NCBI GenBank assembly: GCA_047967505.1
Contig: CM106540.1
Direction: 5' to 3' (one strand)
DNA: 64,000 nucleotides
Origin: Dipteris shenzhenensis
Taxonomy: Eukaryota > Polypodiophyta > Polypodiopsida > Gleicheniales
Shown here: piece after piece, positions 11,477 to 21,429 of the stretch
Layout: each line of letters opens with the position of its first letter
Position numbering within the stretch: the first letter of the stretch is position 1
Notes under the pieces: model-generated
What the model was told of the DNA's origin: nothing
Seen by the model: the letters and a program-made list of their open reading frames with translations, nothing else
The model's database searches: none
Made by a program: the position numbers and the translations under genes

Positions 11477-13578
11477 TAAGGAAGCCTAGTGTTGATATCA
11501 AAGTTTATTGTGAAGGCTATTGGTGACATAATTAGGTGTAAGCTAAATGACTAGCTTGACAACCAACTTCTATCCCAATTTTCCTCTAAACTAGCTACCT
11601 ACAAACTTAGCATATAATCTCATGCTAACTAAACGTAATAATCGATGCTTATTAAGCATGCTAACTAATGCAAATGGTCATGCTAACTCATGCAAACTCA
11701 GCATGCTAGTTGCTACAAACTAAGAATACTAAGTGATCCTTATGAGCATGCTACTAGATGCAACTCGTGCTAATTGACGCAAACTCAAGATACTCGTCAG
11801 TTATTATTGGGCATATTAGTTGATGCTCCAAGGCATATTTATTGATGTTTATTGAGCATGTGAAGTACTGCAAGAATACAATTTCAGCTAACTATGCAGA
11901 AAGCTTATTCCAACCAAGCATGCAAACTAGAGCTTAAGTCAACTGAGGAGACACTAAGGCATAACTAATGTGCTAGGGGATGACTAAGCATAAGGAGCTA
12001 CTACAACAATTAAAGGCTAATTGAGCATTCATAGGAGGTTAATAGAGTCAAGATTTGTTGTAAGTAAGCATTAACAGAGCATATACTGGGATAAATGAAG
12101 ATGATAAAGACAAAACTTTCTTCTTGATTTTAAAATACACATTAATGTATATCACAAAAGCTTATTCTAACCTTCTTCTAGAGGTGTCAAGTTCTACACC
12201 AACAATCTACCTTGTGGAGTTCGTGCTTTAGTTTTGTGTAAAAAATGAAACACAAATTAAAGGAAAATGTAAGAGCATATGTGTAGCAAGAATAACTGGA
12301 AACACCACATGTGGAATTCTAAATCTTTCCAATGTAACACCTCATGTAATAAGAGCTTACTAAACTGCTCATGCACAACTGTAAATATTTCCCAATACAC
12401 TTTCGCCAGTGTCAGTCTAGTATGAAACAATATCATAGGATGTTATAAAAGTGTATTGGGAATAATTTACACTTTCATCAAAGGCTAATGTGACACAAAA
12501 AATTTGCCATTCTAGCTAGGTTGGAGTTTTTTGCATGCTCTATAGATGTGGGGAGTTACTTACTGTCAACTAAAATTAGCCTCAACATTGGCCCACTTCT
12601 CTGTTATAGATGAGTGGCTAGATATCTACAAGATTGGCCCCATTGCGAGACCTCGAGGTTGGATGTTAGGGATACTAAGGCTACACTATTATTGAAGCCT
12701 GCTACTGCAACTAGATGATTGATAGATGAGGATGTTGGGATAGATGTGAACAAAAATGGTAACTTGGCATGATTGCCAATGCATGGATTGAATTAAATTC
12801 TAGTCTTTGAATGTATAGTTCTCTGCAAAGTACACCTCAATTGATCAATCTACCATTTGTATATAAAATTATCTCATGTAAATTTTCAAAGATGTGTATT
12901 GGATAATTGCAACAATGCATTGTAACTCATCTTCTTGTCCCTTTCCTTTGTACAGCAACATTCTCTTTATGTTGGCTGGTCTTCTTCTTGCATTTTTCAT
13001 TTAACTCAACCTCAATATCTTTAAATACTTGGACTGAAACATAATGACATGCCTTGGCCATTTCACTTTAGCTACTGTGCAATTGTGGCAATGCCTAAAG
13101 ATGCATATCAAAGAGTTGTACATGGATCCCATGGGCTTCTCATATCAAGGCAGAAGTGCGCTCATATTGCGAGCAAGTTCCAATGAGTGGATATCCTAAA
13201 TGGCAAGTAGATTGCCCCAAAAATGGCAAGTGGATTGCGAGAATTTTTTTCTTTGTATTTGTCTCTACTTGGTAAGTTCTGTCTTCTCTCTCATCTCACC
13301 TCTTTTAATCCAAAGCCACCTCCCTCCCTTTACTTGCACTAAATCATCTGCTCTCAAAGATATAGTCATTACAAACTGCAAAGCCTCATTTCCATAAAAC
13401 AGCCTAGCCCCCAAGGGAAGAAGATAAGGAGGTAGATCACATCTCTATGATAACACGAACAATAGTAGAGAAAACTTCCAATGGAAATCAGTAATGTGGG
13501 GTCTAGTAGAGGGAGGGAGGTGGGTTTGGATATTTTTAATTAAAAAAAACACTGCCTGGTCTGTCATCCCAACCACAT

Positions 13579-13581
<3 letters not shown>

Positions 13582-13632
<51 letters not shown>

Positions 13633-13655
13633 TGTGTGTCTCTCTCTCTCTCTCC
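13582..13655. repeat. (CT)n microsatellite with short TGTG interruption
   Basis: Long CT run interrupted by TTTGTGTGTG. Copy 2 (about 63,641-63,714) has the same site with a different pattern of interruptions. Confidence 0.85.
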
Positions 13656-13949
13656 AATGGATCATGTCATTATAATGCTCTAGAAATAATTACAACACTC
13701 TAACAATAATGTAAATGCAACACTGTCATTTCCCAAACTCCTCCCCTGACCTCTTTGATAAACACCTTTATGTATATGGTTTTTGTCACCGATTTACTGC
13801 ACTTAAGCAGTACAAAAGCATACCAACACGATCCTTGCTAATATGGCCCTCAAGGGTCCCCTTTAGGGGAAAAGTGCCACATTGACAAAACACATACAAC
13901 CCATCCCACACAACTCACAATTGAAAACAAAAAATGCCCTTGTAAAGAG

Positions 13950-15130
13950 GACATCAGGAAACCATGACGTACAACATTCTAACAATAATGCAAAGGGAAC
14001 AATGTCATTTCCTAAACTTCACTCTTGACCTCCCAATCGAAAACATCACTCTAAACCTTGCAATTCATGATACTTTCCTTTGACAAACCCCTAAACTCCA
14101 CTCTTGACCTGCGCACAACTCAAAATAAGAAAGCATGGTGCTTTAGAATCAAAATACCTTCCATTGTGCTCCCTCTGTGCTCCCTCTATATGCACAATGC
14201 AACCACGACATACCCCCTAGGCAACTTACCATCTATGGACTATCATTGTGACCCTTGAAAAGGGGATAGTTGCATTGGAAAATCTATCGCCCAACCTTAC
14301 AATTGCATGCAACTAAAAATAACAATGTGGGATTATTTTGAATCAAAATATCTCCCATGCCTGATTTGACTATTGTGCACAACTCAAAATAACAATGCAT
14401 TGTGCTTCCGAGCTGAAATATCTTCACAGTTCGACTCCCTCTACACACACAATACAATCACAACATATCCATCCCAGATAACTTATCTTCCATGCTTGAT
14501 CAAAAACATCATTTTCACCCCTACAAAGGGGACATTTGCTTTTGACAAACTCCTAGGCTAACCTTGCACTCATGTGGAAGTCAAAATAATAATGAGGGTT
14601 GCTTATGACTCAAAATATCTTACATGCTTGACCTCACTATTGTTGTAGCTCAAAATAACAATCATTGTGCTTATGAGTTGAAATATCTTCCACTCCGCTC
14701 CCTTTGCACATACAATACAATCATAGCATTTCTATCCATGGCAACTTATCTTCTATACATGATCGGAAACATCATTACCACCTCTCTAAAGGGGACACTT
14801 GCATTCGCTCAACCTCAAAATTGTATGCAACTCAAAATAACAATACAAGGTGCTCTAAATTCAAATATCTTCCACTCTGTTCCCTCTACATGCACAATAC
14901 AATTGAACATGCCCACCGTAGGTAATTACCTTCCAGGCATGATCAAAAATATAATTATAACCCCTAAAAAGGGGGCACTTGCATTGGAGAAACCTCTCAC
15001 TGGACCTCGCTATTGCACACCATTTGAAATTAAAATGCATTTTGCTATATCTTTCACTCCGCTCTCTTTACACTCACAATACAATCACAATATACCTTCT
15101 TATGTGACTAGTCATCCATCCATGATAAAA
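13950..15130. repeat. degenerate tandem array, about 265-bp period
   Basis: Four to five diverged units share three landmarks in order: CAACTCAAAATAACAAT, then ATCTTCCACTC-CTCCCTCTACA with CACAATACAATCACA, then AAAGGGGACACTTGCATT. The last landmark occurs near 14,258, 14,525, 14,790 and 14,965. Short minus- and plus-strand frames in the array are not conserved between units, so I take it as non-coding satellite-like DNA. Confidence 0.75.
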
Positions 15131-15294
15131 AACGTGGCATGCCATTGGTAATGTGAATTAGCATCAGCAACATGATTGTTGTCTCTGTGCCAACATGGAC
15201 TTAGGTAGAACAGAATGTGTGTGTAGACTAGCGGCAAAGCTCTGCTTGTACTTGCATAAGGCTAGAAATAATCCCTCTTAGAAATCCAACTTAC

Positions 15295-15425
15295 ATGTTC
15301 TACATGCGAGTTCTACATGCAACTCCTACATGCGAGTTCTACATGCGAGTTCTACATGCAACTCCTACATGCGAGTTCTACATGCAAGTTCTACATACGA
15401 TTCCTACATGCAACTTGTACATGCG
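15295..15425. repeat. short tandem repeat, 14-bp units
   Basis: About nine units of the type TTCTACATGCGAG and TCCTACATGCAAC in alternation. They lead directly into the CCT-rich block. Confidence 0.85.
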
Positions 15426-15427
15426 AG

Positions 15428-15782
15428 TTCTCCTCCTCCTCCTCCCTCCTCATCCCTTCTCCTCCTCCTCCTCCTCCCTCCTCCTCCTCCTCCTCCCCCC
15501 TCCTCCCTTCTCCTCTCTCTTCCTCTCTCTTCCTCCTCCTCCTCCTCCCTCCTTCTCCTCCTCCCTCTTCCTCCTCCTCCTCCTCCCTCCTCCTCCCTTC
15601 TCCTCCTCCCTCCTTCTCCTCCTCCCTCTTCCTCCTCGTCCTTCCTCCTCCTCCCTTCTCCTCCTCCTCCTCCCTCCTCCTCCCTTCTCCTCCTCCCTCC
15701 TCCTCCCTCCTCCTCCTCCTCCTCCTCCTCCTCCTTCTCCCTCCTCCTCCTCCTCCTCGCTCCTGCTTCCTCCCCTCTCTTC
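15428..15782. repeat. (CCT)n trinucleotide block
   Basis: About 350 bp of CTCCTCCTC triplets with CTTCTC and CTCTCTT interruptions. Long open frames on both strands (poly-Ser/Leu/Pro and poly-Glu/Gly/Arg) follow from the lack of A and T rather than from coding selection. Confidence 0.92.
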
Positions 15783-15824
15783 TTTCCCCCATGCTCTTAC
15801 ACCTTCTTCCTCTCCCACTCCTAT

Positions 15825-16055
15825 GCTCCCCCTAAACCCTTAGTTCCTCAACCCTTAACCTCCATGATCTACAAGGGAGACGAGTTCTCCACCATGTACT
15901 CTACCCTGAACCTTGGAACCTCTTCTAAACTCTGGAACCTCTCTCTAAACCTTGGAACCCCCTTCTAAACCTTGGAACTCCTTCTAAACCTTGGAAACTC
16001 CTTCTAACCCTGGAACCTCCTTCTAACCCTTAAACTCCTCCTAAACCCTACAACC
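15825..16055. repeat. CCTAAACC/CTTGGAAC minisatellite with telomere-like motifs
   Basis: About 20-bp units of the form CTAAACCTTGGAACCTCCTT repeat eight or so times. They are preceded by CCCCTAAACCCTTAG, which resembles the plant telomere repeat CCCTAAA. There is no long perfect telomeric run, so an interstitial telomere origin is only a suggestion. Confidence 0.6.
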
Positions 16056-16069
16056 CCCAATGAAGACGA

Positions 16070-16325
16070 AAGCCTTCATTATCTCAACCATGATGATACA
16101 CACGTACCTTTTACACATGCATGCACTATGTTTGCTCACCACACTGAAGCCTATGTCTCTCACCGAAACACGACTCGAGGTCCTAAGCTGCACGTATACT
16201 ACAAACAACAACCCCGATATCTCTGTAGGTGACAAGAAGACTCGGAACCCTGCATACTGAGAATACCTTGCTCTTCCTATGGAAGCCATAGGAAAGAGCC
16301 AACATTTGGCACCACTGCCGGGGAG
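16070..16325 (+). repeat. Gypsy-type LTR end and primer-site relic
   Basis: TTGGCACCACTGCCGGGGA at 16,306-16,324 resembles the primer site of plant Tat/Athila-type Gypsy elements (TGGCGCC-GTTGCCGGGGA). Just before it a near-perfect hairpin (CTCTTCCTATGG with CCATAGGAAAGAG, 16,270-16,297) ends the LTR-like part. The stretch 16,115-16,265 is found again, inverted, at about 35,930-36,065, which supports its being a dispersed element. No coding domain follows. Confidence 0.6.
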
Positions 16326-16429
16326 ACTAGCGTCTCAAGTAAACAGTAAACATACACAGGTATGTGTAAAAAACAAACTACTTTGAACTTTCACCTCCCT
16401 AGTCAAACTTGGACAAATTCAAAGGTGCA

Positions 16430-16620
16430 CATGTGTTTGACTAAATCCACAGCTCTCCCTCCTTCCCTATAAAAGAGCACCCATCCCTCTCATAATTTTT
16501 CTTTCACATCTTGCCTCCATCCTCTTCCTCGTTCCGAGCCCTACGCAAGACACTCCTCCCTCTCCATCAACCACCACCCTACTCCCATCCTCACATGGTA
16601 AGTTACTTCGAGCCCATCTC
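16430..16620 (+). promoter_or_regulatory. promoter-like relic of a Gypsy element
   Basis: CCCTATAAAAGAGC near 16,465 is a good TATA box. It is followed by pyrimidine-rich leader sequence and a stretch (16,543-16,600) that is similar to 36,300-36,355 in the same orientation. Taken with the primer-site-like sequence just upstream, this suggests nested or rearranged LTR pieces. The function is inferred only. Confidence 0.4.
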
Positions 16621-16754
16621 ACAATGTGATAACCTAGCCATCCACCCACCGTCCATTGGTCCTTAACAATCCCGTTACATCAAAAAAGACTTGGAGAGCA
16701 TTCAAGTGACCATCTCCTCCCCCCTTTGGATTTTCGTCAAAGTTTTGCGTTCGT

Positions 16755-16945
16755 CAAGTTTTTTTCTTTTTTTCTTTTTTCCCCCTCCCCCTCCACCATT
16801 CCCCCCTCCACCACCACCCCCTCCACTTCCCCCTCCCCTTGCCCCCACCCCTTCCCTCCATTCCCATCCACCCCCCTCCATCTCCACCACCAACCCCCCC
16901 TCCTCCACCTCCCCCTCCACCACCACCCCCTTCTCCCCCCCCCTC
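16755..16945. repeat. C-rich low-complexity block
   Basis: Runs of CCCCCTCC and CCACCACC occupy almost 200 bp. Minus-strand reading gives G-tracts able to form G-quadruplexes. The open frames here (poly-Pro/Ser or poly-Gly/Glu) are compositional artefacts. Confidence 0.85.
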
Positions 16946-17750
16946 CAACCTATAAGTGTAATTACACGCCAACAGAAAGAGGCCACCAAGGACCCTAACA
17001 TTCCAATCCGACCAAAGTGACTTCTTAAAAAGAAAGCACAAGTGCTCTGCCGGTTTCATCAATGTAAGGTGGAGGAAGAATTTTAGGACCATTGGGGACC
17101 AATCTATGAGAAGTGGAAAGTAATGGTTGGAGGTACTTGTATGAGAAGACATCCAAGAAAGGCCACAAATATATACTATTAGGTAAGAGGCCACAAATGT
17201 TTGTCTACTCTCATCTAATTAGAGATATTAAGTTTCAAATGCAAGTTGTATTGGGAGGAAATAAGGGTAAACAGGATCTTCAAAATGGGATGTAGATACT
17301 CACATTCACATGACGGGGTGTCTCTCAAGCATTAAGGATTGAGCTGGATAGCTCTTAAGTGACCAAAACAACTAGGCTAGGTGCCATCCAACCTAGCCCA
17401 TAGGAAGTTGCAAACTTGTCATGGAAGTTTCCCCATGCATCTTGTGTGAAAGTGCCATCATGATTCAATGTGCTAGGGTATAAGGAATAACATTTGGTCC
17501 AACATCAAAGCTCTACCTTTGAAGAGAGATTTTTTCAACATTAAAGATTATAGGATAGAGACAATGGACTCTTATCAAGATTTAACATTATAAATTATAG
17601 TATAAAGACAAAGAACACTAGTCAAGAGCTTGCAAGTCACATCTCAAAGTTGAAATCCCAAAATCCAAATAACAAGAATGCTCGCCTGCAAGGCAAACGG
17701 CTACCACCCAAATGAAGACAAAATACTAAAGTGCAACATTTAATAATAAA
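16946..17750. other. intergenic, no gene recognised
   Basis: AT-richer sequence with no supported coding region, RNA or repeat. Confidence 0.45.
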
Positions 17751-17751
17751 T

Positions 17752-18160
17752 CAATCATCATAGGTATCATAAGTGAAGTTCAATACATCATGACAAAACA
17801 TCAAGATGACAATGGAAATGAAAATCTCATGTCAAGTGGGGGGCAATGATAGTGAGATTTTATGTGACTTCCTCCTACGGCTTCTTTTTTTCCTTCTATT
17901 AGGTGGAGACCCAAAATAATGGCTCCCCAACGTTATCTTTTTTTATAATAGTTCAATCATCATAGGTATCCTGATTAAAGTTTGATACATCATAAAACAA
18001 ACGTCAAGACAATAATTGAAATGAAAGTCTCAAGTCACATGTCACTTATGAGTCAGTGGCACTGAGCTTTTCAACCTCGCATGTGACTCCCTCCTACTAC
18101 TTCCCTTTTTTCTTTTCATTGGGTGGAGTCTGCTCCCCAACCTTACCTTTTTGCTAGGTG
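17752..18160. repeat. tandem duplication, about 200-bp unit
   Basis: Two diverged units (about 17,752-17,948 and 17,949-18,160) share CAATCATCATAGGTATC, ATACATCATAAAAC-type sequence, GAAATGAAA-TCTCA-GTCA, TGTGACT-CCTCCTAC and GCTCCCCAAC in order. Non-coding. Confidence 0.75.
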
Positions 18161-18539
18161 GAGGTTCATAACTTGGCTCTCCATGGATTGCTTAGGCAGC
18201 TTCCACTCTCTCCTCCTTGATAGTTTCATAAGGTAGGAACATCATATCTATCCACATCATAAGAGAACAGCAACTTACACAATCTACATATCAATGTTGC
18301 CTTCATGAATACTCCAAAGCCATACATGTGCACAGAGTGAAAACACAAGGGCTGTTTTGCTGCAATTTTTTTTTTTTACAGTAAAAACAGCACTATTGTG
18401 AGTGCTCCTGGCTCTTGATAGAGCAGGTTTTTCTGAGAAATCAGAATTTTATTTAGTCATTTTTTGACTTACAGGGAGTCAGGTACTTTCCTTATCTGAT
18501 ATGGCATCAGGGGGAAGTGAATCTTCAAGTGCGGGAAGG

Positions 18540-19069
18540 CATCCCTTGACTGACCGCACTGAGGGTAGACGGAGCATTTCTCGAGGCAGCCCACTCTCGG
18601 GTTGCAGGGCCAGTTTGTAGCCTCAGATGATCTCGGATGGCTCTGGTCCGAACGGCGAACATAGGTCAGTTACTCTATTTTGCACACCGGTTCTATCGTA
18701 TGGTCGGTGGCCTATTTCGGGCCGACCCCCAGTTGACAGTTTTGGGTGGACTAGGTCGGTCACCCAATTGAGCCTAACCGACTACGACTGGTGGGTATAT
18801 AAGAGCAAGCCTGTGAAGTCCATTTCATCACTGGCTATAGCAACCCTGATTCCTTAGCATCCAGCCTCCGTCTTCTACTGTTTCTAGCATGCCATCGAAG
18901 CTTCTTTCACAGGAGCGCATGGTTGGGAGGCAAGGCCATCTATTGTATCGGTTCTACAGTAATCAAATTTTTTATTCTCTATACTATCTTGTTTTCTCTC
19001 TTGCGTACGAGATCCTGTTATCTGTTCAGCACTATCTGTTCAGCACAGACGTATTATTATTTTCTTATA
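18540..19069 (+). repeat. 5' LTR of a second Copia element (start uncertain)
   Basis: Sequence directly upstream of a Copia primer site. It contains GACC/GGTC-rich U3-like sequence, a TATA box (TATATAAG near 18,796) and a leader ending TATTTTCTTATA, similar to the first element's LTR end. The right LTR is missing from the window because the element is truncated, so the left boundary cannot be fixed; about 18,540 is a guess. Confidence 0.65.
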
Positions 19070-19082
19070 TGGTATCAGAGCC
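19070..19082 (+). other. primer-binding site, initiator tRNA-Met
   Basis: TGGTATCAGAGCC again abuts the LTR end, as in the first Copia element. Confidence 0.9.
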
Positions 19083-19140
19083 TGGACTCTAGCAAGAAGA
19101 TGTGGTAGTGTGTTTCTATTTGCGAGCAGATTGTGAGAGA

Positions 19141-20225
19141 TGGCCCAGCCCGCAAGACTACGAATCCCACCGTTCGACGAAAGCGGAAAGTTGGACGGCT
19201 CTAACTATCCACTCTAGAAGTTCAAGATGAAGACCATCCTAAGCGCATATGAGATTTAGGACACTGCTACTGGGGTGGACGTGAGGCCAGTTGCGAGACC
19301 GGATCCAGCCAATGCAGGACAACAGATAGTACCAACTACGGATGAGATTCTCGCGTGGACAAGAAGAAATGTAGATGCACTGTGTTCTATTGTTTCAGTG
19401 CTAATGATTCCATCATGGCGTTAATTCAACATGTCACCACAGCGGAGGAGGCATTAACGGTCTTAAAAAATTAGTACGAGACCATGAATCAGACGCGGAT
19501 TCAGAATCTGGAGACTCGCCTCGCGAACAAGAAGTTGTCTGAGTCTGAAGCGGCAGAGAAGTTTATCACCAAGGTGAAGAATCTGCACGATTAGATGACT
19601 GAGATTGGCATCACCATCACCAACGAGAATCTAGCATGAAGGTGCATACGAATTCTCCCATCAAAGTACGACGGTCTTGTTACGGCGCTAAATACGTAGA
19701 ACAAAAATCCGCCCCTCAATTTGAGGATTTCAGCGCACGATGTTTCTGGAGGAGGAGATGCGTTAAAAGATGAGGAGTGGAGAAGATTCGGCATTCTGGA
19801 CTGGATCAAAGAAAGGTAAGGGTAAGGACTCTAGTAACCCATCTTCTTCTGATGATAAAAAGAGAAAGAAGAAGATCAAGTGCTTCTATTGCAACAAGGC
19901 AGGGCACAAGCAAAATGAGTGCCGAAAGAAGATTGCAGATGAGAAGAACGGAGTAAAGAAAGAGTCCAGCAACAGTGCACAGGTAGTACCAGTAGAGCTG
20001 TTCGTCGCAATTGAGGAGATTTGCATGGATGTAGTTCATCTACCTGCGGATGAACTATGGATCATTGACAGTGGTGCATCGTGCCACATGACCAGTAGGA
20101 AGGATTGGTATACCTCTCTACAGCCGGTAGTAAATGACATCTTGGTAGCAGTCGGCAATGATGCAAAATGTCTAGCAAAAGGAAAACGTACGATTGCTCT
20201 CAAGTCAGATGGAGTTGTAAAATAG
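19141..20225 (+). pseudogene. Copia gag and protease, multiple stops
   Basis: The ATG at 19,141 opens a Copia-type gag (RIPPFDESGKLDGSNY) that is stopped within 30 codons and several times more before 19,770. Many stops are TAG at positions where this family normally has Trp or Gln. From 19,770 a clean frame carries a zinc knuckle (C-x2-C-x4-H-x4-C at 19,881-19,921) and the protease signature IIDSGASCHM (DSG at 20,067-20,075). A TAG at 20,223-20,225 ends it. It is unrelated in detail to the first Copia element, so it is a different lineage. Confidence 0.85.
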
Positions 20226-21202
20226 TTGTCCGATGTTCTTTATGTGCCAAATATCAAGAGGAACTTTTTGTCTGTTTCTGCTATCACGGATCGGGACCTC
20301 AAAGTTCAATTCGATAAGAATGGTGCACAGATTCTGGATCTTTAAGGGAAGGTCATTGGTAAAGGTATACGGCACAACAACATTTACGAACTCTCAGCTT
20401 TCAGTGCTCGAGCAGATGTGAAGAACACTAAGCTGTGGCATGAGAGGTTTGGTCATCTAAACCTTAGGTCTTTGAAGGAGATGCATAAAAGTGGAATGAT
20501 TGCAAACCTACCAGAAATTTCAGATCTGCCCGATGTATGTGAAGCTTGCATGATGGGCAAGCAGCATCGGCATCCCTTCCCTAAAGAGGCCAGCAGGGCA
20601 AAGTCTCCTCTAGAGCTCATTCACACGGACCTCGGTGGAAAGATGGAGACAGAAGCTTTGGTTGGTTCCTACTACTTCATGATGCTGATCGACGACTACA
20701 GTAGAATGATATGGATATACTTCCTGAAGACAGAGGTGGAGAGTTCACATCAATTGAATTCGAAAGTTACTGCAAAAGTCACGGAATCAAGAGGCAGAAA
20801 CCCCTGCCACATACATCACAGCAAAATGGAGTAGCAGAATGCAAGATGTGCGTCATCTGCGAAATGGGCTGGAGTATGATGAAAGGGAAAGATTTGCCAA
20901 AGACTTTCTGGGCTGAAGCATGTAACACTGCAGTGTACATCCTGAATCGTAGCTACACGAAGGCTGTGAACAGGATGACTCCACTGCAAGCCTTTTTTGG
21001 TAAGAAACCTTCAGCTGCACATTTCAGAGTTTTTGGATGTGATTGTTTTGTGCATGTCCCTGATGCTACCATGACCAAATGGGAACCGAAGAGCCAGAAG
21101 TGTATTGTCTTGGGCTATAGTGAAGAGGTGAAGGGTTACTGTCTCTATAACCCTATTACCAAGAAGGTAATTGTAAGTCGCGATGTGGTCTTCTTAGAAT
21201 AG
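20226..21202 (+). pseudogene. Copia pre-integrase and integrase, internally deleted
   Basis: LWHERFGHLNLRSL near 20,430 opens the pre-integrase domain, and CEACMMGKQHRHPF supplies the zinc-binding Cys pair. The core begins LIHTDLGG and continues to IDDYSRMIWIYFLK (near 20,735). It then jumps in a different frame to RGGEFTSIEF, so roughly 40 residues between the first Asp region and the second catalytic Asp are lost. The C-terminal half runs cleanly to 21,202 with NGVAECK in place of the usual Glu-Arg sequence. The protein would be inactive. Confidence 0.85.
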
Positions 21203-21429
21203 CCGCATCAATTGGAGGAGGATGCTTCCTTCCTAGACAACCAGGACCAGGATATCCATCCAGTACCACTACCAATAGCAGACCGAACTCCCCTAATGGT
21301 GCTTGGGAGGATTCAAGACAAAGAAGATGAAGAAGAGCCTGAACCACAATGGCAACGGCCATTCCCATTCCCAAAGTGGGTAAAGCAGCATCATGATTAT
21401 TGGTACACTAATTGTACAACTTAGAATAC
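21203..21429 (+). pseudogene. Copia integrase-RT linker, truncation point
   Basis: After the integrase stop, an acidic linker frame (LDNQDQDIHPVP, about 21,210-21,424) is typical of the segment before the reverse transcriptase. Sequence homology ends at about 21,425, where minus-strand CACTA sequence starts. RT, RNase H and the right LTR are absent. Confidence 0.65.

Larger units (their letters stand above)
10779..13940. repeat. long direct repeat, copy 1
   Basis: This roughly 3.16-kb segment recurs at 60,817-64,000 in the same orientation with few substitutions and small indels. By eye it is well above 95% identical outside microsatellites. Similarity begins in an 18-bp tandem motif (GACCGTGTGAGCTCGTTG), of which copy 2 has one more partial unit. 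No coding domain is recognisable inside. It may be a non-autonomous mobile element or part of a larger duplicated segment, since copy 2 runs off the window. Confidence 0.93.

Noticed and set aside
13200-13397. 65-codon frame conserved in both copies of the long repeat (also at 63,266)
   Set aside because: The copies are so alike that conservation of the frame carries no information. No domain or promoter is evident.
15295-15968. Long Ser/Leu/Pro-rich and Glu/Gly-rich frames
   Set aside because: They follow from the CCT repeat on both strands in several frames at once.
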